A stretch of DNA of 44,622 nucleotides from Gammaproteobacteria bacterium (lineage in GTDB: Bacteria > Pseudomonadota > Gammaproteobacteria > Pseudomonadales > Cellvibrionaceae). Where the stretch lies: assembly GCA_025362015.1 (NCBI GenBank), contig JANYIO010000107.1, positions 1 through 44,622 on the forward strand, read 5' to 3'. This document shows positions 1-10,072 of this stretch, one piece after another. The notes beneath the pieces are model-generated. The model had not been told where the DNA came from. It saw only the letters and a list, made by a program, of their open reading frames with translations, and did no database searches. Position 1 is the stretch's first letter, and every line of letters starts with the position of its first letter. A program made the position numbers and the translations under genes.

Positions 1-180
1 GCCTTGGAAGAAGCTGGTTTAGACGATGCAGCTTTTGAACGTGCCACCTCAGATTTTGCAACTGAAGATGCAGCCCTGGAAGAAGCTGGTTTAGACGATG
101 CGGCTTTCGAACTTGCTATCTTAGATTTTGCAACTGAAGATGCAGCTTTCGAACTCACATTATTGGATGAAGCTGCCACA
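1..180. repeat. Imperfect 72-bp tandem repeat encoding the Ser-rich linker of the metalloprotease
   Basis: 'gcc(t/c)tggaagaagctggtttagacgatgc(a/g)gctt' at 1 recurs at 73, with a further partial copy from about 140. Confidence 0.75.
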
Positions 181-974
181 TTGAATTTTGCAATCTGTGG
201 CGCAGTAATATTCAGTGCATAATGTGCATCTGCACCATTTGCTGCATCATTACGATCAATACCACAGGGAACGCCTTTACACATTAAATCTGGATTAGAA
301 AATTTATATAATTTTCCTGCCCAATAGTCCACATTAAATGATGTTTGATAAGCCATAATGGTAGTGAATTTATTGTCTACACCATAACCTAACGCGTAAG
401 GGAAAGCGCCGCCAGCACCATCTTGTTTACGTGAATGTTTTAAACCCATGTTATGACCCAGTTCATGCGCTGTTACGTAATCACCACAAGCAGTAATGGC
501 AACATGGGCGTACATATATTTTTTCCAGTCTGGATTAGCAAAGTCACCATTAGCACCGCCGCCAATCCACGCAATACCGCAACTGCCGTGACTCGCCATA
601 TAGGGACGATAGAAAACCACCATATCTGCTTTAACTTGATCCCTATAAGCAGCTACATCACTGAACGCAGGAACTTTTGCGTAAGTAATATCATTCAAAG
701 CAACACCGGCATCATTATCATCGGTGTAATCAACCAGTTTTGATCCCGCCAATCTTAGCTCTACATCTACATTACTATCTTTATAGATTTGATTGCTAAC
801 TTGAAAAATTTGATTAAAGCGAGTGGTAGGGTCACTACCGTAAAGATCTGTAGTACCTTTGGTGTAAACCACCAGCACATCGATGACGGTATTAGCTGCA
901 TAAGTAATTGGAGTAAAAAATATTGTCGCCAATGCGGAAAAAGAGAAAATTGTTTTTTTAATTGAAAATATCAT
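1..974 (-). CDS. Secreted zinc metalloprotease (HExxHxxGxxH, M12-like) with Ser/Ala/Lys-rich C-terminal linker; truncated by window start
   Basis: Read on the minus strand from ATG at 974: signal peptide MIFSIKKTIFSFSALATIFFTPITYA, catalytic motif TAHELGHNMGLKH, Met-turn-like IMAYQT, then a repetitive SSKAASSKPASSK tail running off the window. Not in the ORF track because it is open at the edge. Confidence 0.85.
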   Translation of the reverse strand, partial: MIFSIKKTIFSFSALATIFFTPITYAANTVIDVLVVYTKGTTDLYGSDPTTRFNQIFQVSNQIYKDSNVDVELRLAGSKLVDYTDDNDAGVALNDITYAKVPAFSDVAAYRDQVKADMVVFYRPYMASHGSCGIAWIGGGANGDFANPDWKKYMYAHVAITACGDYVTAHELGHNMGLKHSRKQDGAGGAFPYALGYGVDNKFTTIMAYQTSFNVDYWAGKLYKFSNPDLMCKGVPCGIDRNDAANGADAHYALNITAPQIAKFNVAASSNNVSSKAASSVAKSKIASSKAASSKPASSRAASSVAKSEVARSKAASSKPASSK

Positions 975-1151
975 GATTAAAATTCCTAGGTTAATGTGAC
1001 TTTACTTAAAACCTTCCATGATTAGCAATAATTGCGCGCATCCATTAAAGTCCACCAAGGTAGCGGTTATGTTTTCATGATTTCATCTCTCGTTAAGGTT
1101 AATTTTTTAAGGCTTTAAAAAATTCTTTTTGAACAAAATTTAAAAAATAAA

Positions 1152-1859
1152 TTATAAAATTTCATTTGTTTCTAGATAATCTTTACTGCCAACCGCCGAT
1201 AACTCAAATTCTGACGGATTTTTATAAAGCCAACCAAGGCCATCAACTGACACCATACTATAACTGCCTTCGGGTGTAGTAATCATCGCAAAAATAGAAT
1301 GCTCGCCGTAAGTCATAATGACAGGATAATCAGTGCCCTGCCCTTGCAAATGTCCACTCCAGGATTGATCACCATTAGGGCTAGTCGCTATTGATTGCAC
1401 ATCCACCATCACTTTTTGGCCATGCAACATTGGCAGTTCAACTTGTTCACCCACTTGTGGAATACTTTCCGGATGTTGATCAATTTCTACAATTTCATAA
1501 GCAACAACTTTTTCATTTAATGGAATACTAGGAATAGGAGCCTTTACACCGCCGATTTTCCACGTATTATTTTTTACATCAACCTTTACAGATTCAGAAT
1601 TTTGTTTTACAGCACATGGATTCTGTTTATCACTTAAACTGCACAGATCATTTTTAAGATCCGCCTCAGCAACAATTGCTGTGTGTGTTGTCACTGGCAA
1701 TAATGTCGATGCCTGGGGGGTCACTTCTGAAGGGTTTACCACTGAACTTATATCCGACTGCGACTCGCCCCGAATAAATACATAAATAACCACACAAACA
1801 ATAACTGTCAGTGCAAGCACATAGTTTTTTTGTTTTGATGGTAGATTATGATTTCTCAT
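1152..1859 (-). CDS. Hypothetical membrane-anchored periplasmic protein
   Basis: ORF 1152..1916; more plausible start MRNHNLPSKQKNYVLALTVIVCVVIYVFIRG at 1859 gives an N-terminal TM anchor. Lies just upstream of the metalloprotease, same strand. Confidence 0.6.
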   Translation of the reverse strand: MRNHNLPSKQKNYVLALTVIVCVVIYVFIRGESQSDISSVVNPSEVTPQASTLLPVTTHTAIVAEADLKNDLCSLSDKQNPCAVKQNSESVKVDVKNNTWKIGGVKAPIPSIPLNEKVVAYEIVEIDQHPESIPQVGEQVELPMLHGQKVMVDVQSIATSPNGDQSWSGHLQGQGTDYPVIMTYGEHSIFAMITTPEGSYSMVSVDGLGWLYKNPSEFELSAVGSKDYLETNEIL

Positions 1860-2210
1860 TGCATCGAACTCGTTCGCCGATATGGATGTTCTTAATATAA
1901 AGATAGACCAGTTCACAAAACAAATCGAATGTAATTTATTGCGACATACAACAAAATCTAGTTGAAAATTTTTTATCTTTTTTAGTTCTATGAAAAGAGA
2001 GTATTGCGAGGAAAATGAGTTTCTTTATTCCATTACGAATAAGGATAAATAATTTTAAAGCTCACTTTTGATGGAATAAGCGTTTTCTTATAACAAAGCC
2101 TACCCAAAAAGCCTATAGGCAATTTACATCCCTCACAAAAAACATCCCGCTTATACCATTACATAGATTTCGCTGCTCCCTAATTTTTTATAACGGCTTT
2201 ATCGCACTAT

Positions 2211-2238
2211 AAAAAAAGCAGCCACTAGGACTGCTTTG
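2211..2238 (-). terminator. Rho-independent terminator of the antiporter gene
   Basis: Minus strand AAAGCAGTCCTAGTGGCTGCTTTTTTT: 7-bp stem plus T-run. Confidence 0.7.
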
Positions 2239-2277
2239 GTCTATTACAAAAACTTTATAGTTTTACGCAAGAATTAA

Positions 2278-3597
2278 CTAGGAATGAGGGGCCAATTTGG
2301 CATCTACCGGATCATCATCTAATGCACCCAACTCACCACTTGCGCGAGCGTGTTTACCGTAGGCCCATTCAAAAACAGGAGTGGCCATCAGAGTAGTCAC
2401 TATCGTCATCAACACGAGCATGGAAAAAAGCGCCGGACCAATAATACCGCGCTGCAAACCGATATTAATAATAATTAATTCCATCAGGCCACGAGCATTC
2501 ATGAGTGCACCAATACCTAAGGCAGTACGATTATCCTGACCACATAAACGTGCTGCTGCCCAGCAAGCACCACCCTTGGCAAGGATAGAACCAATCAACA
2601 CTGCTGCTGCAATTAATATCAACTCAGGATTATTGATCATGGTCATGTGAGTGTTAAGGCCAGAGAAAGTGAAAAATATTGGTATGAGTAGCACGACGGC
2701 AAGTGGTTCCAATTGCTTTGTAAGCTCGGTGGTAAATACACCGCGTGGCATAATAGTCCCCAGTAAAAAGCCACCGAATACTGCGTGCAGGCCAATGCTA
2801 TCGGCGATAAAAGCGCACATCATAAGTGCCATTAAGATGATTGAAAGTATTTGCGGGGTAATTTTTCCGTCGCGCTCAACAATGCGCCCCAAAGGCGCCA
2901 ATAAACGAGTGCCGAGCAATAACATTACACTAACAAAGGCAATTCCGCCGCCGACAGTTTTAAAGGCAAGAAACGGGTTACCACCGAGGCTGGCTAAAAC
3001 CACTGCCAATACGCACCATGCTCCTGCATCATCAACAGCACCTGCAGAAAGTGTAAGTGCGCCCAGACGAGAATTACTCAATCCTCGCTCATGAATGATT
3101 CGTGCTAACACCGGAAAAGCGGTAATCGCAATTGCAGCGCCCATAAATAAAGTAGCATTAAAACGGTTGGTTGTTTCCGTAAAGAGCCCAGGCACAGACA
3201 TTAACCATGGCGTTATCAGTAACGCTACGATAAAAGGCGCGGCCATACCCGATATTGAAACAGCCGCCGCGGTACCTGCATTATTTTTGAAGTGGTCGAT
3301 GCGAAAACTCATTCCCACCAAAAACATAAACAAGCCTATACCTAACTGCGCCACAACATAAAGCACGCTGATAGATTCTTTAGGGAAAAGTGCATGTTGC
3401 CATTCTGGGGCAATCAACCCAAACAATGTTGGGCCGAGCAATACACCAGCAATCATTTCTCCCACTACCAGAGGCTGATTAAAAAATCTTTTCCCCGCCC
3501 AACCAATGCCAAGGCACGCCGTTAGAATGACAAATAATTGAATAAAGAATAAAACTGAAAGCTGTGCATTTGCCATAAAATAAATCTCCAAAAACAC
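2278..3597 (-). CDS. CPA2-family cation:proton antiporter (KefB/NapA-like)
   Basis: 439 aa, polytopic; motifs GEMIAGVLLGPTLFG, AITAFPVLARIIHE, AGAVDDAGAWCVLA, NARGLMELIIINIGL. Confidence 0.9.
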   Translation of the reverse strand: MFLEIYFMANAQLSVLFFIQLFVILTACLGIGWAGKRFFNQPLVVGEMIAGVLLGPTLFGLIAPEWQHALFPKESISVLYVVAQLGIGLFMFLVGMSFRIDHFKNNAGTAAAVSISGMAAPFIVALLITPWLMSVPGLFTETTNRFNATLFMGAAIAITAFPVLARIIHERGLSNSRLGALTLSAGAVDDAGAWCVLAVVLASLGGNPFLAFKTVGGGIAFVSVMLLLGTRLLAPLGRIVERDGKITPQILSIILMALMMCAFIADSIGLHAVFGGFLLGTIMPRGVFTTELTKQLEPLAVVLLIPIFFTFSGLNTHMTMINNPELILIAAAVLIGSILAKGGACWAAARLCGQDNRTALGIGALMNARGLMELIIINIGLQRGIIGPALFSMLVLMTIVTTLMATPVFEWAYGKHARASGELGALDDDPVDAKLAPHS

Positions 3598-3644
3598 GAT
3601 AAATAAATTTTTCTAACTGAACGATTTACGTTGTATACAGCTCA

Positions 3645-3679
3645 TAAAAAATGCCCATATCTTTCAATAAGGGCATTCT
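3645..3679 (-). terminator. Rho-independent terminator of glyA
   Basis: Minus strand GAATGCCC-TTATTGAAAGATAT-GGGCATTTTTTAT hairpin with T-run. Confidence 0.7.
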
Positions 3680-3762
3680 CCAATGGCTCTTTTACTTACA
3701 GAGTTTTTATACACCTGAACAGCCACATCTGAATAACAGCTGCTTTTTACAGTTCTCAACAA

Positions 3763-5028
3763 TTAAGCCGCGTACACCGGAAAATCTTTACATAGGGTAG
3801 CAACTTTTGTTTTCACACTGGCAATAACTTCATCTGCATTACCCTTTTCCAATGCATCAAAAATATCGCAAATCCAGTTGGTCAACAGTACGCATTCAGC
3901 TTTGCCGAAACCACGAGTAGTAACTGCTGGTGTACCTACACGAATACCAGAGGTCACAAAAGGTGAGCGCGGATCATTTGGAACAGCATTTTTGTTCACG
4001 GTAATGTGCGCTTTACCCAAGGCTTCGTCGGCATCTTTACCGCTGTAGGGTTTTCCGATCAGGTCAACCAACATCAAATGATTTTCAGTACCGCCAGACA
4101 CGATTTTGATGCCGCGCGACAAGAAAGTCGCTGCCATTGCTTTAGCATTCACGACGACTTGTTGTTGATAAACCTTGTACTCAGGTGTCATTGCTTCTTT
4201 AAAACTAATCGCCTTAGCTGCAATTACATGCATCAATGGGCCACCTTGGCCACCGGGGAATACCGCGGAATTTAACTTCTTCTCAATCTCTTCGTTGGCT
4301 TTAGCGAGGATGATGCCGCCACGGGGACCGCGCAAGGTTTTATGCGTGGTTGTGGTAGTTACGTCAGCAATTTGCACCGGGCTTGGGTAAACACCTGCGG
4401 CAACTAAACCGGCAACGTGCGCCATATCCACAAATAAATACGCGCCTACTTTATCGGCGATGTCGCGAAAACGTTGCCAATCCATAATTTGGGAATAAGC
4501 TGAGAATCCGGCAACAATCATTTTAGGCTTATGCTCGATAGCTAAACGCTCAACTTCGTCGTAATCCACCACGCCAGTTTCCGGGTTCAAACCATATTGA
4601 ATAGCGTTGTATATTTTGCCAGAAAAACTCACTTTTGCACCGTGAGTTAAATGACCGCCATGAGCCAAACTCATACCTAACACTGTATCGCCCGGATTAC
4701 ACAAAGCTGCATATACCGCAGAGTTAGCTTGCGACCCTGAGTGCGGTTGCACATTTGCGTAATCTGCGCCAAACAATTCTTTGGCGCGCGAAATTGCTAG
4801 CGCCTCAGTCACATCAACGTACTCACAACCGCCGTAATAACGTTTACCTGGATAACCTTCCGCGTACTTATTCGTTAATTTTGTACCTTGCGCCGCCATC
4901 ACCGCAGGGCTGGTGTAATTTTCTGAAGCAATTAATTCAATGTGCTCTTCTTGACGACGACCTTCATTTTGAATGGAAGCCCAAATTTCAGGATCGAAAG
5001 AAGCGATAGTTTGGTTTTTATCAAACAT
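3763..5028 (-). CDS. glyA: Serine hydroxymethyltransferase
   Basis: 421 aa; [42 protein letters not shown] and PLP-lysine motif [15 protein letters not shown]. Confidence 0.98.
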   Translation of the reverse strand: MFDKNQTIASFDPEIWASIQNEGRRQEEHIELIASENYTSPAVMAAQGTKLTNKYAEGYPGKRYYGGCEYVDVTEALAISRAKELFGADYANVQPHSGSQANSAVYAALCNPGDTVLGMSLAHGGHLTHGAKVSFSGKIYNAIQYGLNPETGVVDYDEVERLAIEHKPKMIVAGFSAYSQIMDWQRFRDIADKVGAYLFVDMAHVAGLVAAGVYPSPVQIADVTTTTTHKTLRGPRGGIILAKANEEIEKKLNSAVFPGGQGGPLMHVIAAKAISFKEAMTPEYKVYQQQVVVNAKAMAATFLSRGIKIVSGGTENHLMLVDLIGKPYSGKDADEALGKAHITVNKNAVPNDPRSPFVTSGIRVGTPAVTTRGFGKAECVLLTNWICDIFDALEKGNADEVIASVKTKVATLCKDFPVYAA

Positions 5029-5056
5029 AGAGGAATCCTAAGTAGACCAACAATTG

Positions 5057-5075
5057 CCTTATTTGCGAAATAAGG
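5057..5075. promoter_or_regulatory. Perfect 8-bp hairpin in the glyA upstream region
   Basis: CCTTATTT-GCG-AAATAAGG, about 30 nt upstream of the glyA start. Confidence 0.45.
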
Positions 5076-5462
5076 ATTGCCGAATTAATGAGAAGGGGAA
5101 AAAGTTTAGGTGAGCATTGTACATCAAGACAGTAAATAGCTGCCACGCAAAACACTCATGATGAGCATCAATTTGGCTCATACTAAAAAGGACAACACCA
5201 TCTAAAAATATATTTTCGTTCGCTGGCGCACAGACCTGAAACACTTCTTTAGCCAATATGAAATCCCGTTATGGTCGCAAGAAAAATCGCACCACAACCG
5301 TGCAAAACTAATTTTTTAGCTCTTAATTCAGGACTTAATGCTGAGCCAAATCATTATGGTTTGCAAAAAAATCCTTATGCGTTCATTTACTTAGGTTACT
5401 TAGGTAAAATCGAGGGAGCAAATCTCCTTAGGGCTGTTTTGCGCCAACAACCTGCGTCACTT

Positions 5463-5566
5463 CAGCGATGGGGTTAACAAAGGTGGGATGTATTTCAAAG
5501 ATTCTCCCTAAATCATCGCTGCATTTGCCAAGTGCTTGCGGTTTCGGCCTTAGTCTTGCAATGCAG
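5463..5566 (+). promoter_or_regulatory. Structured 5' leader upstream of the gum-like operon
   Basis: CAGCGATG (5463-5470) pairs with CATCGCTG (5514-5521); adjacent CTGCATTTGCCAAG (5519-5532) pairs with CTTGCAATGCAG (5555-5566) with two bulges. The two helices overlap by 3 nt. Confidence 0.45.
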
Positions 5567-5628
5567 ATAATACATAGGTCCAAGCATCCTGCTGCTAAGG
5601 CGCCTTCAACCCTTTAAGGTCATGTTTT

Positions 5629-6429
5629 ATGAACAGGTTTCGAATATTAATATGGAGTGGTTTATGGCTGCTTTTGCTCACGAACACTACAAATGCTCAA
5701 TCCAACTATTTATTAGGTGTAGGCGATGAAATACACCTAACAGTTTACGGACAGCCAGAACTCACCGCTGAAGGTCAAATCAATTCCGATGGCGCCATGC
5801 AGATACCCTTACTCGGAAATGTAAAAATAGCGGGGATTTCCAGTGCAGAGGCAGCCAAAGTCATTACTGAGCGTTATCAAAATGGTAATTTTTTAAAAAG
5901 TGCGCAGGTGAATGTATTAATTACCAAATATCGTAGCCAAACGGTAGCCATTTTGGGCAAGGTCAATCACCCCGGCAAACTCATTTTGGAAGGCGCAACC
6001 TCACTAACTCAAGCCATAGCTTGGGCTGGTGGCGTGGCAGATGCAGGCAGCGAACGAATTATCCTGATTCGTAACAATGTCAATGGCCGTGAAGAGCGCC
6101 ATGAATATGATCTGCAAAAACTACTTAATCGTGAAGCTGACACCAGCCCCGTGGTGTGGCTGAAAGATGGCGACACACTCTATATCCCTGTTGCTGGGCG
6201 CTTTTATGTTAATGGTGAAGTTCATGCTCCAGGTATGTATGCCTTGGATCGACCACTCAATGTCATGCAGGCATTGGGCGTAGGTGGCGGCCTCAATTCC
6301 CGCGCTAGTGAACGCTCAGTGAAGCTGTTTCGTAAACAAGCCGATGGCTCAGTGAAAGAATTGCGCGCTAAACCTGATGAATCAGTTTTGGATGGTGATG
6401 TACTGGTTGTTCAGGAAAGCCTCTTCTAA
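5629..6429 (+). CDS. gumB-like: Polysaccharide export protein, Wza/GumB family (Poly_export + SLBB)
   Basis: Signal peptide then YLLGVGDEIHLTVYGQPELTAEGQINSDGAMQIPLLGNVKIAG and SLBB-type FYVNGEVHAPGMYALDRPLNVMQALGVGGG. Confidence 0.92.
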   Translation: MNRFRILIWSGLWLLLLTNTTNAQSNYLLGVGDEIHLTVYGQPELTAEGQINSDGAMQIPLLGNVKIAGISSAEAAKVITERYQNGNFLKSAQVNVLITKYRSQTVAILGKVNHPGKLILEGATSLTQAIAWAGGVADAGSERIILIRNNVNGREERHEYDLQKLLNREADTSPVVWLKDGDTLYIPVAGRFYVNGEVHAPGMYALDRPLNVMQALGVGGGLNSRASERSVKLFRKQADGSVKELRAKPDESVLDGDVLVVQESLF

Positions 6430-6439
6430 GGAGAAAAAT

Positions 6440-7819
6440 ATGACTTTAAATACGTTAATTCGAATTTTATTTGCACACAGACGAATCATCATTGGCATCA
6501 CACTTGGAGCGCTAGTAATTGCTGGCTTACTGATTTTTATTATGCCAAAAACCTACACGGCTACCACTGACTTGATTGTCGATGGTAAAGGTCAAGATCC
6601 AATTAGCGGGCAGGTTTTGCAGGGGCGTTTATCAGCAGGTTATATTGGTACCCAAGCCGATATTATTCGCAGCCGGAACGTCGCAAAAAAGGTTATCGAT
6701 CAGCAAAAACTAACGCTAAATACTGATTTAGCAACTGAACTGCATCTTGTGGATGACGAGCAAATAAAACGTCGCGCCTTACTTTCATATTTGAACGGAG
6801 GGCTGGATGTTACTCCTCAACGTGATAGTAGTGTATTGAGTATTAGTTTTGCAGCACGTAACCCGGAACTAGCCGCACAATTGGCAGATGCTTTCGCGCA
6901 AGCTTATATCAAAACCAACCTCGAGTTGCGTATTGAGCCTGCCAAACAAATTACTCAATGGTATGACGAACAACTCACTTCACTGCGCGTCAATCTTATT
7001 GAAAAACAGAATGTTTTATCTGCGTACCAGGAAAAACATAATATTTTAGCGTCTTCCGACCGGCTCGATCTGGAGTCAGCCAAATTAGCTGAATTATCGT
7101 CCATGTTGATTGCTGCACAAAGTGAACGGCTTAATAGCACCAATCGCAACGAGCAAATGACGGGCAAACGCGGTGCTGTACCTTCACAAGCGCTGGATAA
7201 CCCGCAGGTTCAAAGGCTGTCAGGCCAACTTGCCGAAGCAGAGGCCCGACTTGAGGATATGGCAACCAAGGTAGGTGAAAACCATCCTCAGTACCGCCAA
7301 ATTCAAGGTGAAGTGGATTCGCTAAAACAACAACTAGACCAGGCACTCCGTTTCATCAATGGCAGCTTACGTTCCTCGGTTGAACTTTCCCAATCGCGTG
7401 AGGCTCAACTCACCGCTGAACTAGCTGCGCAAAAAGAGCGTGTTATGCAACTTAGCGGTAATCGCAACGAATTAGCTTTGCTTAAGCAAGAAGTCGATAA
7501 TGCCCAATCAGCCTATGACGCAGCTCTTGCACGCGCTACAGCAACTAAACTCGAAAGCCAAATTGCGCAAACAGATATTGCGCTTTTAAATCCCGCAACA
7601 GTTCCTACCACTCCAACCTCACCAAAATCACTCATGATCTTATTTTTAGCAGGCGTTAGTAGCCTGCTATTTGGCGTTGGAATGGTGCTTTGCTGGGAAT
7701 GGCTGGATAGGCGAATTCGCGGTACCAATGACCTTGAAAAAATATTAGGTTTACCAGTACTTGCTTGCATTCCCGCTGATCGCGGCAGCAATTTATTACA
7801 CAAAGAGGTGATGGTGTGA
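6440..7819 (+). CDS. gumC-like: Chain-length determinant, Wzz/GumC (EpsF) family
   Basis: ATG at 6440 preceded by AAGGAGAAAAAT; Wzz N-terminal TM, long coiled coil, C-terminal TM; PATVPTTPTSPKSLMILFLAG. Confidence 0.9.
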   Translation: MTLNTLIRILFAHRRIIIGITLGALVIAGLLIFIMPKTYTATTDLIVDGKGQDPISGQVLQGRLSAGYIGTQADIIRSRNVAKKVIDQQKLTLNTDLATELHLVDDEQIKRRALLSYLNGGLDVTPQRDSSVLSISFAARNPELAAQLADAFAQAYIKTNLELRIEPAKQITQWYDEQLTSLRVNLIEKQNVLSAYQEKHNILASSDRLDLESAKLAELSSMLIAAQSERLNSTNRNEQMTGKRGAVPSQALDNPQVQRLSGQLAEAEARLEDMATKVGENHPQYRQIQGEVDSLKQQLDQALRFINGSLRSSVELSQSREAQLTAELAAQKERVMQLSGNRNELALLKQEVDNAQSAYDAALARATATKLESQIAQTDIALLNPATVPTTPTSPKSLMILFLAGVSSLLFGVGMVLCWEWLDRRIRGTNDLEKILGLPVLACIPADRGSNLLHKEVMV

Positions 7820-8691
7820 ACGATTTAGCTAACATGCGTCAAGACGAAACTACGGGTCAAAAGCCGCCCTCCAAAATGGGAAGGATGCTGCTCGATAGCG
7901 GGAAAATTAGCGCCGCTGACTTTAAGTCAATACTGGAGACTCAAGTAGCACGAGACCTACGGTTTGGCGATGCTGCTTTAGAATTAGGTTTAGCCAATAC
8001 AGCGGATATCCAAGACGTACTAGCGCAGCAATTTGCCTACCCACTCATCCCTCAGTCAAACAGCAAATTAGATCCACGCTTATTCACGGCGTTTCGTCCC
8101 GATAGCCGCCAAACAGAAGCACTACGCAGTTTACGAAGTGAACTGCAACTGCGCTATTTTAATCATCGCCCCCATTTAAGCCTTGCCTTAGTCGGCGCCG
8201 AAGACGCATTGGGTATAGCGCTTACCACCGCCAATTTGGCTATTACTTTTGCGCAATTAGGTATACGCACCTTACTGGTGGACAGCAATCTACGCTCACC
8301 ACAGTTACATAAATTATTCGGCCTCAACGAACGCAATCCCGGCCTCACAGACTTGATTGCGAAGCGAGTATTACTTGAGCCCAATGCTATTCCAGAGCTG
8401 GGTTCACTGTGGCTGTTACCGGCGGGCACGCAGGCCCCCAACCCACAAGAACTACTTGCCAGCCAACACTATTCAAAACGCATGAGGGAGTTAAGTGAAA
8501 ACTTTGACTTAATTCTCCTCAGTACGGCACCCTTGAATCGTACGCTTGATGCTCAGCTAGTAGCAGCCCATGCAGGTGCTGCACTGGTGGTGGTTCAGGA
8601 AGATGTCTCGCGTCTGGAAGATGTCGAAACCATTTGCAACAACTTAAGAGGATTTGGAGTTCGTTTGCTGGGCGCTGCATTACGCAAGTAA
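7816..8691 (+). CDS. EpsG-like chain-length regulator / BY-kinase homologue with MshEN/GspE-N-like N-terminus and degenerate Walker A
   Basis: GRMLLDSGKISAADFKSILETQVARDLRFGDAALELGLANTADIQDVLAQQFAYPLI plus ParA/Wzc-like fold (TLLVDSNLRSPQLHKLFGL); P-loop position reads VGAEDALGIALTTANLA. Confidence 0.82.
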   Translation: MNDLANMRQDETTGQKPPSKMGRMLLDSGKISAADFKSILETQVARDLRFGDAALELGLANTADIQDVLAQQFAYPLIPQSNSKLDPRLFTAFRPDSRQTEALRSLRSELQLRYFNHRPHLSLALVGAEDALGIALTTANLAITFAQLGIRTLLVDSNLRSPQLHKLFGLNERNPGLTDLIAKRVLLEPNAIPELGSLWLLPAGTQAPNPQELLASQHYSKRMRELSENFDLILLSTAPLNRTLDAQLVAAHAGAALVVVQEDVSRLEDVETICNNLRGFGVRLLGAALRK

Positions 8692-8713
8692 AGCAAGCGT
8701 TCCCAAAGGGGCC

Positions 8714-10072
8714 ATGATGAATTACTCACACCAGCACAACCTAGATTCTGACATGCATTCTGTAATGCCCGGTTATTCTCCACAGATGTTAACAACCCCT
8801 GTCTCACTCGCTCAGCCGGCCACCCCCACCGATCAAAATTTGGTAATTGCTATTGTTATCGCCACGGTCACTTACCAGGCCATGCTCTGTATGCTTAATA
8901 CTCACTTGCATGCAGTATCGCGCAGCTTGGTAGGCTTGGCGGAAGTAGTAATTTTGCTAGCGTGTCTCCCGATTCTGGCGCGCCGGCTGCTACCTGGAAT
9001 TATTATTATTGCCACCTTCGCGGGCGCGATGCTTACTCTGCTGACGCTGTTCAGTGGAGAAGTAAATATTAAAGCCTTTCGCGACCTACTAATTCCACTG
9101 TGTTATTTTTGGCTAGGATGTAATGTAGGCCGCCCCGAACTTGCTGACCGTGCGCTGACTTACGCCATTATGATTGTGTTGGGATTGGGGATGATGGAGT
9201 TATTGTTTCTCGATCAATACACCAATATTTTCGACATTTTCAACTACTACGTGAGTATAGGTAACCTGCAACCCATTACCGATTACGTTCGTGAAAGTCA
9301 CCTGCAACTTAACGGTATTCGCCCTGAAGGCATTGGTCGAACACTCTTGCCCTCGCTGTTAGGTAGTCATCGTGTTTCATCAGTGTTTTTGGAACCGGTA
9401 TCACTTGGTAACTTTGCAACTATCTGCGCAGCTTGGGGTTTAAGCCGGGATAAAGCAGAGCTACGTCAAATAGTATTTTTTGTCGGTGCGGCAGTTGTGT
9501 TGATGGTGTTATCTGATTCGCGTTTTGCACTTATCTCGGTCACCCTAATGATTGCAATGCGTCTGCTGTTGAATGGTAAAGCGCTGAACCTCACCGTGCT
9601 TGCACCCTTCGCAGCCATTGGCTTACTAATGATATTGGGATACCACACATCAGGAAGAGGAGATGACAATTTTCACGATCGTTTAGCATTGTCCGGTAGA
9701 TCACTTCTGGATTTCGATCTACCAACGCTATTTGGTGTTGCACATGGTGATAACTTTTCAGACCAGGGTTACGCATACGTCATATCTACTTTTGGTTTGC
9801 CTATATGCATTCTGCTTTGGCTTAGCTTCTGGTTTCTAACTATGCCCGACGAACGCGGTCAACGTTTCCGCGCGTTCAGCTCTATTTATATCGCCCTGAT
9901 TCTTTGCATTAGTGGCTACTCACTATTTGCGCTCAAGAGTGCCGGTGTACTTTGGTTTCTAATGGGCTGCAGCTTAAAAACACCTGCCCCTTTACCTAAA
10001 CCTTTGCCATCACTTGAGCCTTCCCTGCCCACTATGAGCAACTCAATCGAGAGTAGAAAATATGTCGATTAA
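8714..10072 (+). CDS. Polytopic membrane protein, Wzy/GumE-type polysaccharide polymerase
   Basis: Multiple TM helices, O-antigen-polymerase-like, located in the EPS operon; likely start ATG 8714 rather than 8654. Confidence 0.7.
   Translation: MMNYSHQHNLDSDMHSVMPGYSPQMLTTPVSLAQPATPTDQNLVIAIVIATVTYQAMLCMLNTHLHAVSRSLVGLAEVVILLACLPILARRLLPGIIIIATFAGAMLTLLTLFSGEVNIKAFRDLLIPLCYFWLGCNVGRPELADRALTYAIMIVLGLGMMELLFLDQYTNIFDIFNYYVSIGNLQPITDYVRESHLQLNGIRPEGIGRTLLPSLLGSHRVSSVFLEPVSLGNFATICAAWGLSRDKAELRQIVFFVGAAVVLMVLSDSRFALISVTLMIAMRLLLNGKALNLTVLAPFAAIGLLMILGYHTSGRGDDNFHDRLALSGRSLLDFDLPTLFGVAHGDNFSDQGYAYVISTFGLPICILLWLSFWFLTMPDERGQRFRAFSSIYIALILCISGYSLFALKSAGVLWFLMGCSLKTPAPLPKPLPSLEPSLPTMSNSIESRKYVD

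Noticed and set aside
4-222. Plus-strand 72-aa ORF with repetitive EEAGLDDAAFE sequence
   Set aside because: Antisense of the metalloprotease Ser-rich linker; the repetitiveness comes from the real minus-strand CDS.
5059-5256. 65-aa minus-strand ORF upstream of glyA
   Set aside because: No recognisable domain; overlaps the likely glyA leader/hairpin and intergenic region.
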